DNA of 15,425 nucleotides from Rhodothermaceae bacterium (GTDB lineage Bacteria; Bacteroidota; Rhodothermia; Rhodothermales; Rubricoccaceae): the NCBI GenBank assembly GCA_013003465.1, contig JABDIZ010000179.1:1-15425 (forward strand), written 5' to 3'. The notes under the pieces are model-generated. The model worked only from the letters and a program-made list of their open reading frames with translations. It did no database searches and had not been told where the DNA came from. A program made the position numbers and the translations under genes. This document shows, piece by piece, positions 7,360-14,617 of the stretch (within the stretch, counting starts at the first letter, position 1; each line of letters opens with the position of its first letter).

Positions 7360-9837
7360 TTACGCGGCGAGCGCAGCGCTCGACGCGCGGACCCGTGCGA
7401 GGAGTGTCTTGAACCGTGGCTTGCCTCGCAGGGGGGCAAGGAACCAGTTGTGCTTGGCGAGGAAAGGGTAATTCAGCATACCGAGCTCAACGGCGTGCTC
7501 CATCCAGTCCAGCGCTTTCTCGGTTTCGCCGGCCAGCGCGTAGCAGTGCGCTAGCTCGCGCGCGAACATCTCCGTACCGCGCGCGGCAGCCTCGAAGATC
7601 GGGGTGATGGCAGCCACCGCCTCCGCGAACTCGCCGCGCAGCGCATGCGCTGCCGAGCGCGCCCACGACGCGAAGGCGGTATCGGGGAAACGAGCGGCTG
7701 CCGCGTCGAGCACGACGAGCGCCTCGTCGAACTGACGGTTCCACACCAGCATCCAGCCGTAGAGCACTGCGCCAAAGGGGCTGTCCGGATCCATCTCGTG
7801 GAAGCGACGATAGGGCTCGACCGCCTCCGCGAACCGTCCCTCGAGGTGGGCGACGAAGCCCGGAAGGGCCTGGGTGAGTGGCGTGAGCGGGTCGAGCGCG
7901 ATGGCGCGCTCGAAGAGGGCGAGCGCGTCCGCGTTGCGGGCAACGTGCAGGTAAGCGTAGCCCAGTGTGACGAGCATATCGGGATCGTCAGGCGCGAGCG
8001 CGAGCGCCCGCTCGAGCCCCTGGATTGCGTCACGGAGGTCACCGCTCTGCAGCGCGACGAGCCCCTTGAGCATGTGGCCCCGCGCCGAATCCGGGTTGAG
8101 GGCGAAGACTTTCTCCGCAAACTCGTCCACGCGTTGCAGGGCCAAGGGAGCCGGATCGATCCCGATTTCGAGGTACATCGCAGTAATGTGGCCGAGCGTG
8201 CTGTAGAGCAGCTCGTTGTCCCCGACGATCGCGAGCGCCGTTTCAATGTGCCGCTTGGCGCGCTCCAGCCCCTCGCGCGAGAAGCGCCACGCTTCGTAGC
8301 GGGCGCGCAGGTACGCGTCGTATGCGCGCACGTCGGGGATCGGGCGGTTCGACAGGGCACGGACCTCCCCCGGCGAGAGGCGGATCCGCAGGGCCTCAAC
8401 GATTGCACGCGCCACCTGCTCCTGGAGCTCGAAGATGTCGTTCACCGTGCCGTTCAGCTTGCTGGCCCAGAGGTGGTCATCGCGGTGAGCGTCGATGAGC
8501 TGGGCGGTGATGCGAAGGGCGTCGCCCGCCTTTCGCACGCTGCCTTGCAGGACGTAGCGCACGCCCAACTCGCGCGCGATCGTGCGCACGTCCTTGCCGC
8601 TCCCCTTGAGCCGCATCGCCGATGTCCGCGAGATCACCCGCAGCGCGCGGATGTGTGAGAGGTCGGTGATGACCTCCTCCGTCAGCCCGTCGCTGAAGTA
8701 GTCATTGTCCGGGTCCGGGCTGATGTTGATGAAGGGCAGCACGACGATGCCCGCGCGCTCCTCCCCACGGGCCGCTCGTGCACTCTCCGTGACGGTCGCG
8801 GACCGGAGCTCGGGGAGCAGGTGCTCGGCATTCGGGTACCGTGTGGCGAGATCTTTGGCAAGGCAACGGTCTACCACGCGCGTCAGCGTCGTCGGGATCT
8901 CGGGACGGAGTTGCTCTAAAGGGAGCGGTTCGTCGTGGCGGATGCTCGCCACGACGGCCTCCTCCGCCTCGCCCCGGAACGGGCGCACGCCGGTGAGCAT
9001 CTCATAGAGCACCACGCCAAGGGACCACAGATCCGTCCGGTGATCTACGGTCTCGCCGCGCGTTTGCTCGGGGCTCATGTAGGCGACCGTCCCGAGCAGG
9101 ACACCTTCCCGCGTCAGATCAGCACCTGCGACCTTCGCCACGCCAAAGTCCACGACCTTCGCCACACCCTCCGGGGTGACGATCACGTTGGCGGGCTTGA
9201 CGTCGCGGTGGACGACGCCCCGGCGGTACGCCGCCGCGAGCCCGTCGGCGATCTGCCCGGCCAAGTCGACCGCTTCCGCGACAGGCAGGGGGCCGCGCTC
9301 GATGCGGTTCTGCAACGTCTCGCCCTCGTAGAACGCCATCGCAATGAACAGCCGACCGTCCGCAGCTTCGCCGATTTCATAGATCGTGCCGATATGCGGG
9401 TGGTCGAGTGCCGAGGCGGCCTGGGCCTCACGTTGCAGGCGCGCCCGAGCCGCGGGATCGGCCGTGAGGTAGGGGGGGAGGAACTTCAGCGCCACCAGAC
9501 GATCGAGCGCGAGGTCACGCGCCTTGTAGACCACACCCATGCCTCCGTCGCCGAGGCGCTCCAGGATCTCGTAGTGCCCGGCGACGCGCCCGGAAGCTGC
9601 CCTCGCAGCGCCGAGGGCGGAGAGCGCCGACGGGAGCACGCGTTCTGCCAGACGTTCGAGGTAGTCCGGCCCGTCGGCGTGAGCGTCCAGTAGCGACGTC
9701 AACTGAGCATGTAGCGCGGCGTCGCTGCCACAGGCTTCCGTGAGAAAGGAGGCCCGCTGCCCCGGGGGTAGCGCGAGCGCTCGTTCGAACAGCTCGCCGA
9801 GTCGTTCCCGCTCTGATGAGGAAGGAGCACCGGTCAT
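7360..9837 (-). CDS. Soluble Ser/Thr protein kinase with TolB-N-like and TPR domains
   Basis: The 825-residue product is a PknB-type (Hanks) kinase. A helical N-terminal segment (about 8-80) precedes the kinase domain at about 88-346. That domain has the Gly loop LGDGGMG at 95-101, Lys118 in VALKFL, the catalytic loop HRDVKPAN with Asp212, DFG with Asp230, and the activation segment GTVAYMSPEQ, so all key catalytic residues are present. Residues about 362-488 resemble the TolB N-terminal/CadC-type domain (VVLPFINISPDPDNDYFSDG, then LQGSVRKAGDALRITAQLID). The rest, to about 800, is a run of TPR repeats such as AIQGLERALALAPDDPDMLV. No membrane helix is visible, unlike classical PknB with a transmembrane sensor, so it probably acts in the cytoplasm. 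The ATG at 9837 overlaps the sigma gene stop as ATGA, which fixes the start and implies coupled translation. The neighbouring sigma factor is the likely substrate (inference). Confidence 0.92.
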   Translation of the reverse strand: MTGAPSSSERERLGELFERALALPPGQRASFLTEACGSDAALHAQLTSLLDAHADGPDYLERLAERVLPSALSALGAARAASGRVAGHYEILERLGDGGMGVVYKARDLALDRLVALKFLPPYLTADPAARARLQREAQAASALDHPHIGTIYEIGEAADGRLFIAMAFYEGETLQNRIERGPLPVAEAVDLAGQIADGLAAAYRRGVVHRDVKPANVIVTPEGVAKVVDFGVAKVAGADLTREGVLLGTVAYMSPEQTRGETVDHRTDLWSLGVVLYEMLTGVRPFRGEAEEAVVASIRHDEPLPLEQLRPEIPTTLTRVVDRCLAKDLATRYPNAEHLLPELRSATVTESARAARGEERAGIVVLPFINISPDPDNDYFSDGLTEEVITDLSHIRALRVISRTSAMRLKGSGKDVRTIARELGVRYVLQGSVRKAGDALRITAQLIDAHRDDHLWASKLNGTVNDIFELQEQVARAIVEALRIRLSPGEVRALSNRPIPDVRAYDAYLRARYEAWRFSREGLERAKRHIETALAIVGDNELLYSTLGHITAMYLEIGIDPAPLALQRVDEFAEKVFALNPDSARGHMLKGLVALQSGDLRDAIQGLERALALAPDDPDMLVTLGYAYLHVARNADALALFERAIALDPLTPLTQALPGFVAHLEGRFAEAVEPYRRFHEMDPDSPFGAVLYGWMLVWNRQFDEALVVLDAAAARFPDTAFASWARSAAHALRGEFAEAVAAITPIFEAAARGTEMFARELAHCYALAGETEKALDWMEHAVELGMLNYPFLAKHNWFLAPLRGKPRFKTLLARVRASSAALAA

Positions 9838-10421
9838 GTGGGGGACCTCATCTCGCGGTGTAACCACGCCTGCGCCAGGGCCCAGTCCCGCTTGACCGTC
9901 CGTGGCGAGATGCCGAGGGCTGCCGCCGTTTCCTCGATCGTCAGCCCGCCGAAGAAGCGGCACTCGACGACCTTGCCCTGCCGGGGGTCAACCTGTTCAA
10001 GTCGTCGTAGGGCTTCGTCCAGTGCCGCGAGCGTGTCGGCTTGCTCCTCGGAGAAGGAGGCCCCTTGCTCCGGAAGCTCCAGCCCATCGACAGAGAGTTT
10101 CTCGACCCCACCCCCCCGTTTCTGTGCGCTCCGATCCCGGGCATAGTTGCACAGGATGTGACGCATCGCTTTGGCGGCGAGGGCGAAGAAGTGGGCCCGG
10201 CTCTCCGCCTTGATCTGCGCGGGCCCGACCAGCTTCAGGTAGGCCTCGTTAACCAGCGCCGTGGTGTTGAGCGTGTTGTTGCCCTGCCACCGCCGGCGCT
10301 GCCGGTGCGCAAGCCCCTTCAACTCCTCATAGACGAGGGAGAAGAGGTCCTCGAGGGCGTCGCGGTCGCCGACCTGCAACGCATCAAGCAGTCGTGTGAC
10401 GGTGGTCTGTGTATGCTCCAC
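9834..10421 (-). CDS. ECF-type sigma factor lacking the acidic region 2.2 motif
   Basis: The 195-residue product is an extracytoplasmic-function-like sigma-70 factor of the kind often paired with Ser/Thr kinases. Region 2 covers about 10-100 (LVYEELKGLAHRQRRRW, then TALVNEAYLKL, then HFFALAAKAMRHILCNYARD). Region 4 covers about 132-192, with a helix-turn-helix at LTIEETAAALGISPRTVKRDW. Most ECF factors have Asp-Ala-Glu-Asp before LVQEVFLKL to grip core RNA polymerase; here the aligned residues are Asn52-Thr53-Thr54-Ala55, with no acidic side chain. In Vibrio parahaemolyticus EcfP the same lack is offset by phosphorylation of a Thr by the partner kinase PknT. No anti-sigma gene is adjacent; the kinase overlaps its stop by four bases. 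The start is GTG at 10421; no in-frame ATG precedes region 2. Confidence 0.92.
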   Translation of the reverse strand: MEHTQTTVTRLLDALQVGDRDALEDLFSLVYEELKGLAHRQRRRWQGNNTLNTTALVNEAYLKLVGPAQIKAESRAHFFALAAKAMRHILCNYARDRSAQKRGGGVEKLSVDGLELPEQGASFSEEQADTLAALDEALRRLEQVDPRQGKVVECRFFGGLTIEETAAALGISPRTVKRDWALAQAWLHREMRSPT

Positions 10422-10597
10422 GTTCGCAGTGGGCGGGGTCTCAGGGGGCGAGGACGACAGAAATAGCGTGGATACCTCAGAGAATATAGGGGCTTAGCGT
10501 GACAGCCTCAGATGCACTCAGATCCAGCGCGTGATGGGGTGGCCCGATTCGCTTCCGGACCGTGTAGAGGAGGATAGGGGCCGTGACTTGATCTCGC

Positions 10598-10652
10598 GGG
10601 ACGCGTGTCCCAAGCCCTTCCCTTTCACTCAACCACGCCGGTTCGCACCGGC
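10598..10652 (+). promoter_or_regulatory. Two short hairpins in the lipoprotein leader
   Basis: Two inverted repeats lie upstream of the lipoprotein start. The first is GGGAC-GCGT-GTCCC (10598-10611). The second is GCCGGT-TCGC-ACCGGC (10637-10652), a six-base-pair stem with a four-base loop that ends seven bases before the ribosome binding site. If the transcript starts upstream, the second hairpin could affect ribosome access; as DNA, either could be a regulator site between the divergent sigma and lipoprotein genes. No confident -10/-35 pair was found in this 247-base intergenic region. Confidence 0.4.
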
Positions 10653-10657
10653 TCACA

Positions 10658-10664
10658 CGGAGGA
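10658..10664 (+). promoter_or_regulatory. Strong Shine-Dalgarno site deciding the lipoprotein start
   Basis: CGGAGGA ends four bases before the ATG at 10669. It is one of the few good Shine-Dalgarno sequences in the window. It selects this ATG over an upstream in-frame GTG at 10531, whose extra 46 codons lack a signal-sequence character. Confidence 0.75.
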
Positions 10665-10668
10665 CATT

Positions 10669-11253
10669 ATGAAAACTATCAACACATGGCTCGGCGCTAC
10701 GATCGTGTTGCTGTCCGGCCTGGCCCTGACCGGCTGTAACGAGAACCCCGTCGGGGTGGAGACATCGGAGGCGGGCATTCCCGTCCTACTCACGGGGTCA
10801 TCCCAATCGATCGCTGTCTCCGGCAGCGGGGTCCACTATGTCTCCAACGCCATCGTGCACTCTCAGGAGCCGACCGATAACGGGATGATCCAGCAGAGCA
10901 CTGAATACGTCGAGCTGACCGGGGACCTGAGCGGCTACGCACTGTTCCGCCCGACGTCTACCTTCGACTTCGCCAACGGAACGATCGTCAACACGGGGAC
11001 CCAGATCTTCTCGGGGACGGTGGCCGGATCAGCCCCCGTCATCCTGTACGATGACTCGTTCCGCTTCGATATCGACCTCAACACGGGTGCCACGACCGGA
11101 GAGGTTCATCTTGGTCGCAGCAAAGACGCGCCGCGCAGGGGCGGTTGGTACGAGTGCGATCTCGAGGTGGTTGGCACCGGCGTTTCTCCGGACGGCGACA
11201 ACCTCTCCGACTATAGCGGAGTATGCATCCGGCGTGGCAGTGCTGGGGGCTGA
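10669..11253 (+). CDS. Predicted lipoprotein of unknown function
   Basis: The 194-residue product begins with a type II signal peptide: Lys2, a hydrophobic run (TIVLLSGLAL) and the lipobox LTGC, with Cys23 as the acylation site, followed by NENPVG. Asn at +2 is not the inner-membrane-retention Asp of enterobacteria, so outer-membrane or periplasm-facing anchoring is likely. The mature part is rich in Gly, Ser and Thr and looks beta-stranded (SQSIAVSGSGVHYV, TEYVELTGDLSGYALF, FRFDIDLNTGATTGEVHLG). Two Cys near the C-terminus (YECDLEV and SGVCIRR) could form a disulfide. I do not recognise the family. The gene is divergent from the sigma-kinase pair with 247 bases between the starts, so it is a natural candidate target of that sigma factor (inference only). 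Confidence 0.78.
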   Translation: MKTINTWLGATIVLLSGLALTGCNENPVGVETSEAGIPVLLTGSSQSIAVSGSGVHYVSNAIVHSQEPTDNGMIQQSTEYVELTGDLSGYALFRPTSTFDFANGTIVNTGTQIFSGTVAGSAPVILYDDSFRFDIDLNTGATTGEVHLGRSKDAPRRGGWYECDLEVVGTGVSPDGDNLSDYSGVCIRRGSAGG

Positions 11254-11298
11254 ACCGGCAAAGATCCAGCGCTAGTGCGCGCTGTGCGCCCCAGTGGT

Positions 11299-11391
11299 CC
11301 CGTGCGGCACCTCGGTTCAGCGGCCCCTCCGCGACCGGTTCGCCGCACGGGCCGTCGCTCGATGTGCTGCCGGGGTACCGTCTCCCCGTTT
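11299..11391. terminator. Convergent intergenic region with inverted repeats, possible terminator
   Basis: The 146 bases between the convergent lipoprotein and DinB genes hold a perfect 10-bp inverted repeat: CCCGTGCGGC (11299-11308) and GCCGCACGGG (11342-11351), 33 bases apart. Next comes a 5-bp stem CGGGG/CCCCG (11371-11388) followed by TTTGT on the plus strand. The second resembles a weak intrinsic terminator for the lipoprotein gene; the first could act on both strands. The T-tract is short, so the call is tentative. Confidence 0.35.
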
Positions 11392-11399
11392 GTATGCCT

Positions 11400-11909
11400 T
11401 CAGGCTGCAGGCTTGCGGGACGGCCAGAGGCCGAGCTGGCGACGGAGCGCGATGACCTGGCCGAGGTGATGGGCGTTGTGGTCGGCGGCCAGCAGCACCT
11501 CGCGGAGCAGCGTGTAGCCCGGCGCGTGGTCGAACTCGGCGAACGGGTCTGTTTTCGTGCTCTTTACGAGCCGCACAAGTTTGTCCAGGTCGTCCAGGAA
11601 TGCTTGTGTCGTGTCAGCCCACGAGGTCGGTGTTCCTTCGGCGTCCGGCCAGTAGGAAGCAGGCCAGTCGTGGGGTGCGTAGTCTGGGTTGATGCAGAAG
11701 ACGAGGAGGTCGTGCTGCGTGAACCAGAGGTGGTAGACCAGTTCCCAGAGCGAGTAGGGGAGACCGTCTACGCGCTCGTTGATGCGCTCGGGCGGGATGC
11801 CGTCGAGTGCGCTCGCGGTGGGGACGTGCGCGTTGCCGCCGCGCAGCAGCGCGACGAGTTCGGCACGGAGACGGGTGTTGGCGTCGAGGCGGGTGGCGGG
11901 TTTGGGCAT
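11400..11909 (-). CDS. DinB-family protein (putative metal-dependent enzyme)
   Basis: The 169-residue product has the four-helix-bundle pattern of the DinB/YfiT superfamily. The predicted metal triad is His60 (in ELVYHLWFTQHD) and His144/His148 (in AADHNAHHLGQ), with the spacing typical of DinB proteins, which bind a divalent metal. The C-terminal GQVIALRRQLGLW is the usual family ending. Known members act in thiol-dependent S-transferase, hydrolase or isomerase reactions linked to low-molecular-weight thiols such as bacillithiol or mycothiol, while others are only stress-induced proteins of unknown role; no substrate can be assigned here. The length fits the family and the ATG at 11909 precedes a normal N-terminus. 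It converges with the lipoprotein gene. A related C-terminal fragment lies at 7261-7357. Confidence 0.88.
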   Translation of the reverse strand: MPKPATRLDANTRLRAELVALLRGGNAHVPTASALDGIPPERINERVDGLPYSLWELVYHLWFTQHDLLVFCINPDYAPHDWPASYWPDAEGTPTSWADTTQAFLDDLDKLVRLVKSTKTDPFAEFDHAPGYTLLREVLLAADHNAHHLGQVIALRRQLGLWPSRKPAA

Positions 11910-11987
11910 GGCAGGAACGAGCGAAGGGCAAGGGCCGAAGGATACAGCCCCGCCGCGTCGCTTGGTCCCGCAGTCTGGAGGGTCCGC

Positions 11988-13790
11988 CTACTTCGTGACC
12001 AGCACCGGCTGTTGCGTAGCGAACGTGGCCCCTTGCACGCGCACGAAGTACAGGCCACTTGGCAGGTCCTCGCCCTCTACAGTCAGCGTGTGCTGCGTAC
12101 CGGCCGGAAGCACGCTGTCATAGAGCAGGGCCACCCGGCGGCCGAGGACATCCACGACCTCCGCGTGCACCGGCTGTGTCTTGCGCACAACGAGGTTTAG
12201 CCGTGCGAGTCCGGTCGATGGGTTGGGATAGGCCGTACTCAGCGTGAACGATTCCGCGAGGGGCGCCAGCGGCTCTGCTGCGACTGTCGTGGCAGCGAAG
12301 TTCGTCACGAAGATGTCGCTGGGACCACTGGCGGTCAACTCGGCCACGCCCGAACCGGGGTCAAAGTCCACCGTTTGGCCGAATGCCCCCGTGATGTGCG
12401 GCTGGGCTGCGGCGTCCACCGCAATGCCATAGCCCGTTTCCCCTCCATCCACGCCGATGGAGGGGAAATGGTAGGCGAGGCGGTACGCGCCCGTGTGGGT
12501 GTAGCTCGCGCCGAAGGCATGATCGCCGATCGTGCCTACGATTTGCTCGCCCGGACCCGGATCGAAATCAATGGCGCCTGCGAAGAGGCCCGTGAGATAG
12601 ACGTTTCCATCTGCATCGAGGGTGGTGCCGTAGCCCCGCGTTGGATCGGGGCCGCCGAAGCCAAAGGCGAAGCGCAGGTCGCCATTGGGATCGTAGCTCG
12701 CTAGGAAGGCATCTTCGTTGCCATTCGACGTGAGAATTTCCTCTCCCAGCCCTGGGTCGAAATCAGCCATCTCGCCAATGTCTCCGCCAAAATGTCCCGT
12801 CATGAAGGCATTTCCGGCAGCGTCCACAGCGACCGCGCGGCCCCGGTCAGCGGAGGCACTCCCGAGGCTGCCCACACCGAGCGCGTAGCGGAAGTCGCCG
12901 TCTCCCGTGTAGCTCGCGAGGAACAGGTCTTCGCCGCCTTCAGAGGTGAGAAGGTGTTCTTCTATACCCGGATCAAAATCCGCTGTCTCGCGAAACCAGC
13001 CCGTGACATAGCAATTGTTGGCGGCGTCGGTGGCAATTCCGAAGCCCTGGTCCGTGCCGCTCCCGCCGAGCCTGAATGCAAACCGGAAAGCCCCGCTGGT
13101 TGCGCCGTAGCTGGCCACAAAGGCATCGGTATTGCCATCGGATTCGATAATCGGGCCGTCGCCGTCCGGATCGAAGTCGTCCTCGTCATTGAACGTGCCC
13201 GTGATATAGAGGTTGTCCTCCGCCGCGTCCAGGGCAATTGCGGCCCCACCCTCGATCAGGTTCGACAAGCCGCCGCCCACGTTAAAGGCGTAGAGCAGGG
13301 TGCCGTTGGGATCGTAGCTCGCTACGAAGATGCGGCCGTCCCCAAAGTTGAGCAAGTTCTCATCCGGTCCCGGGTCGAAATCGACGAGACCGGTAAAACT
13401 GCCCGTCACGTAGACGTTGCCCGCATCATCCACCGCGATGCCGCGTTCCGGAACGACTACACTGGCTCCGCCAATGGCGAAGGCATACCGCAGGGCACCC
13501 AGTATATCATAGCTCGCCACGAAGGTGGCTGTGCCACCTGCGGTCAATTCAAACACGCCAGGCCCCGGGTCGAAGTCGGCGGTCCCGAAGAAGAGGCCGG
13601 ACAAGTACATGTTGCCTGCGGCATCGACTGCAATCGCACTGCCCTGATCGGATCCTGTGCCGCCGAGGCCGAACGCGAGTTGGGCGTGCACCACCGGGTC
13701 GCTCAGGGCAAGGAGGAGGGGCAATACAAGTGCGTAGCAGACTCGGCGGGCGTGCTGAAATCGGTTGCCGAACGGTGTGTCGGTGTCCAT
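11988..13790 (-). CDS. Secreted seven-bladed SBBP-repeat propeller with T9SS sorting domain
   Basis: The 600-residue product has an N-terminal signal peptide (about 1-36, hydrophobic core VLPLLLALS, cleavage near VVHA-Q). Residues about 38-504 hold seven repeats of roughly 60-70 residues. Each has the pattern G-IAVDAAGNVYVTG-F, then a DFDPG-type motif, then FVASYD-G--RYAF. The seven DFDP motifs (blade 3 reads DFDPDGDGP) suggest a seven-bladed beta-propeller of the SBBP type, perhaps with bound calcium. Residues about 515-600 are a type IX secretion C-terminal sorting domain: FTLSTAYPNPSTG, VVDVLGRRV, then LPSGLYFVRVQG to the end. The protein is therefore expected to cross the outer membrane through T9SS and be released or anchored at the surface. 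Its binding partner is unknown. It is monocistronic in appearance, 78 bases upstream of the DinB gene on the same strand, and divergent from the acetyltransferase gene. Confidence 0.93.
   Translation of the reverse strand: MDTDTPFGNRFQHARRVCYALVLPLLLALSDPVVHAQLAFGLGGTGSDQGSAIAVDAAGNMYLSGLFFGTADFDPGPGVFELTAGGTATFVASYDILGALRYAFAIGGASVVVPERGIAVDDAGNVYVTGSFTGLVDFDPGPDENLLNFGDGRIFVASYDPNGTLLYAFNVGGGLSNLIEGGAAIALDAAEDNLYITGTFNDEDDFDPDGDGPIIESDGNTDAFVASYGATSGAFRFAFRLGGSGTDQGFGIATDAANNCYVTGWFRETADFDPGIEEHLLTSEGGEDLFLASYTGDGDFRYALGVGSLGSASADRGRAVAVDAAGNAFMTGHFGGDIGEMADFDPGLGEEILTSNGNEDAFLASYDPNGDLRFAFGFGGPDPTRGYGTTLDADGNVYLTGLFAGAIDFDPGPGEQIVGTIGDHAFGASYTHTGAYRLAYHFPSIGVDGGETGYGIAVDAAAQPHITGAFGQTVDFDPGSGVAELTASGPSDIFVTNFAATTVAAEPLAPLAESFTLSTAYPNPSTGLARLNLVVRKTQPVHAEVVDVLGRRVALLYDSVLPAGTQHTLTVEGEDLPSGLYFVRVQGATFATQQPVLVTK
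12437..12468. repeat. Perfect 13-bp hairpin inside the propeller gene
   Basis: TTTCCCCTCCATC (12437-12449) and GATGGAGGGGAAA (12456-12468) are exact inverted copies with a six-base loop. The repeat lies in the coding sequence of blade 7, where it encodes HFPSIGVDGGE. The other blades have Gly-rich sequence of a different kind at this place. Confidence 0.7.
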
Positions 13791-13931
13791 ATTGCCCCCT
13801 CAATGGTGTCATGTAAGGCTTGTGTATATAACTAATTGGAACGATAGGCGTCAGGAGGGGAAAGTGCAAGGCGTCTGGACGGATACGCTGGTTCGGGGCT
13901 ACCCTTGCCGACCTCTGCCTCCGACACCGCT

Positions 13932-14498
13932 ATGCCCCCAGATCCATTCGGTGACGCGCTGCCGGTGCTCGACACCCAGCGCCTTCGCCTGCGCCATCCC
14001 CGCCCAGCAGATGCCGACGCCGTGCTCGCCATCTTCGGCGACCCAACGGCCATGCGCTACTGGAGCCACGAGCCGTTCGAAGACCTCGAAGCGGCCCAGA
14101 ACTATCTCGCCACCATTGATGAAGGCTTCGCCGAGCGGACGCTCTTCCAGTGGGCCATCACCGAACTCGGCGCCGACGACCTGATCGGCACGGTGACCCT
14201 CCTCCACTGGGATCGCCCCAATCGCCGCGCTGAAGTGGGGTACATGCTGAGTCCATCGCACTGGGGGAAGGGATATGCGTCCGAAGCCGTCCGGGCGGTC
14301 CTCTGCTTCGGGTTCGAGGCGATGGATCTCCACCGCGTGGAGGCGGAACTCGATCCGCGCAACGAGGCCTCAGCACGCCTGCTCGAACGGCTAGGGTTTC
14401 AGCAGGAGGGCCTCCAGCGCCAGACCTGGTACCTCTACGATGAGTGGTGCGACAGCGCCCTCTACGGTCTCCTCCGCACCGACTTCATCGCGGCGTAG
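13932..14498 (+). CDS. GNAT-family acetyltransferase, RimJ/RimL type
   Basis: The 188-residue product is a GCN5-related N-acetyltransferase of the RimJ/RimL group, which moves acetyl from acetyl-CoA to a protein alpha-amino group or a small amine; the substrate is not readable from sequence. It opens with the strand LDTQRLRLRHPRPADADAV. The CoA-binding region is AEVGYMLSPSHWGKGYASEA (about 100-119), with the loop HWGKGYA matching the Q/R-x-x-G-x-G/A pattern in relaxed form. The family motif NEASARLLERLGFQQEG follows near 144-160. I chose the ATG at 13932 rather than the in-frame TTG at 13905 because the conserved domain begins about 13 residues later and the TTG extension adds nothing family-like. 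It is divergent from the propeller gene, and a palindromic repeat begins 18 bases after its stop. Confidence 0.92.
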   Translation: MPPDPFGDALPVLDTQRLRLRHPRPADADAVLAIFGDPTAMRYWSHEPFEDLEAAQNYLATIDEGFAERTLFQWAITELGADDLIGTVTLLHWDRPNRRAEVGYMLSPSHWGKGYASEAVRAVLCFGFEAMDLHRVEAELDPRNEASARLLERLGFQQEGLQRQTWYLYDEWCDSALYGLLRTDFIAA

Positions 14499-14516
14499 TA
14501 TGGTTTTCTTCTATTC

Positions 14517-14596
14517 TGTCATCCTGAGCGGAGAGAGCAAAGCGAACGCAGTCGAAGATCCTTCGCTTCAGGCTAGGCCTTCCGCTCAGGATGACA
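14517..14596. repeat. Palindromic intergenic repeat with perfect 16-bp ends
   Basis: TGTCATCCTGAGCGGA (14517-14532) and TCCGCTCAGGATGACA (14581-14596) are exact inverted copies about 48 bases apart. Inside them AAGCGAA (14540-14546) and TTCGCTT (14562-14568) form a second nested stem. The core TCATCCTGAGCG...GAAG...CTTCG...CAGGATGA belongs to a repeat type I recall as scattered between genes in many bacterial genomes. It fills most of the 119 bases between the acetyltransferase stop and the mutase start. It may be a REP/MITE-like element, and it could also stop transcription of the acetyltransferase gene. Confidence 0.8.
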
Positions 14597-14617
14597 CTCC
14601 AATGATCGACGTGTAGC

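Noticed and set aside
13841..13869. Possible minus-strand promoter TTGCAC-17 bp-TATCGT for the propeller gene
   Set aside because: Only about four of six bases match in each box and the sigma-70 consensus may not apply in this phylum.
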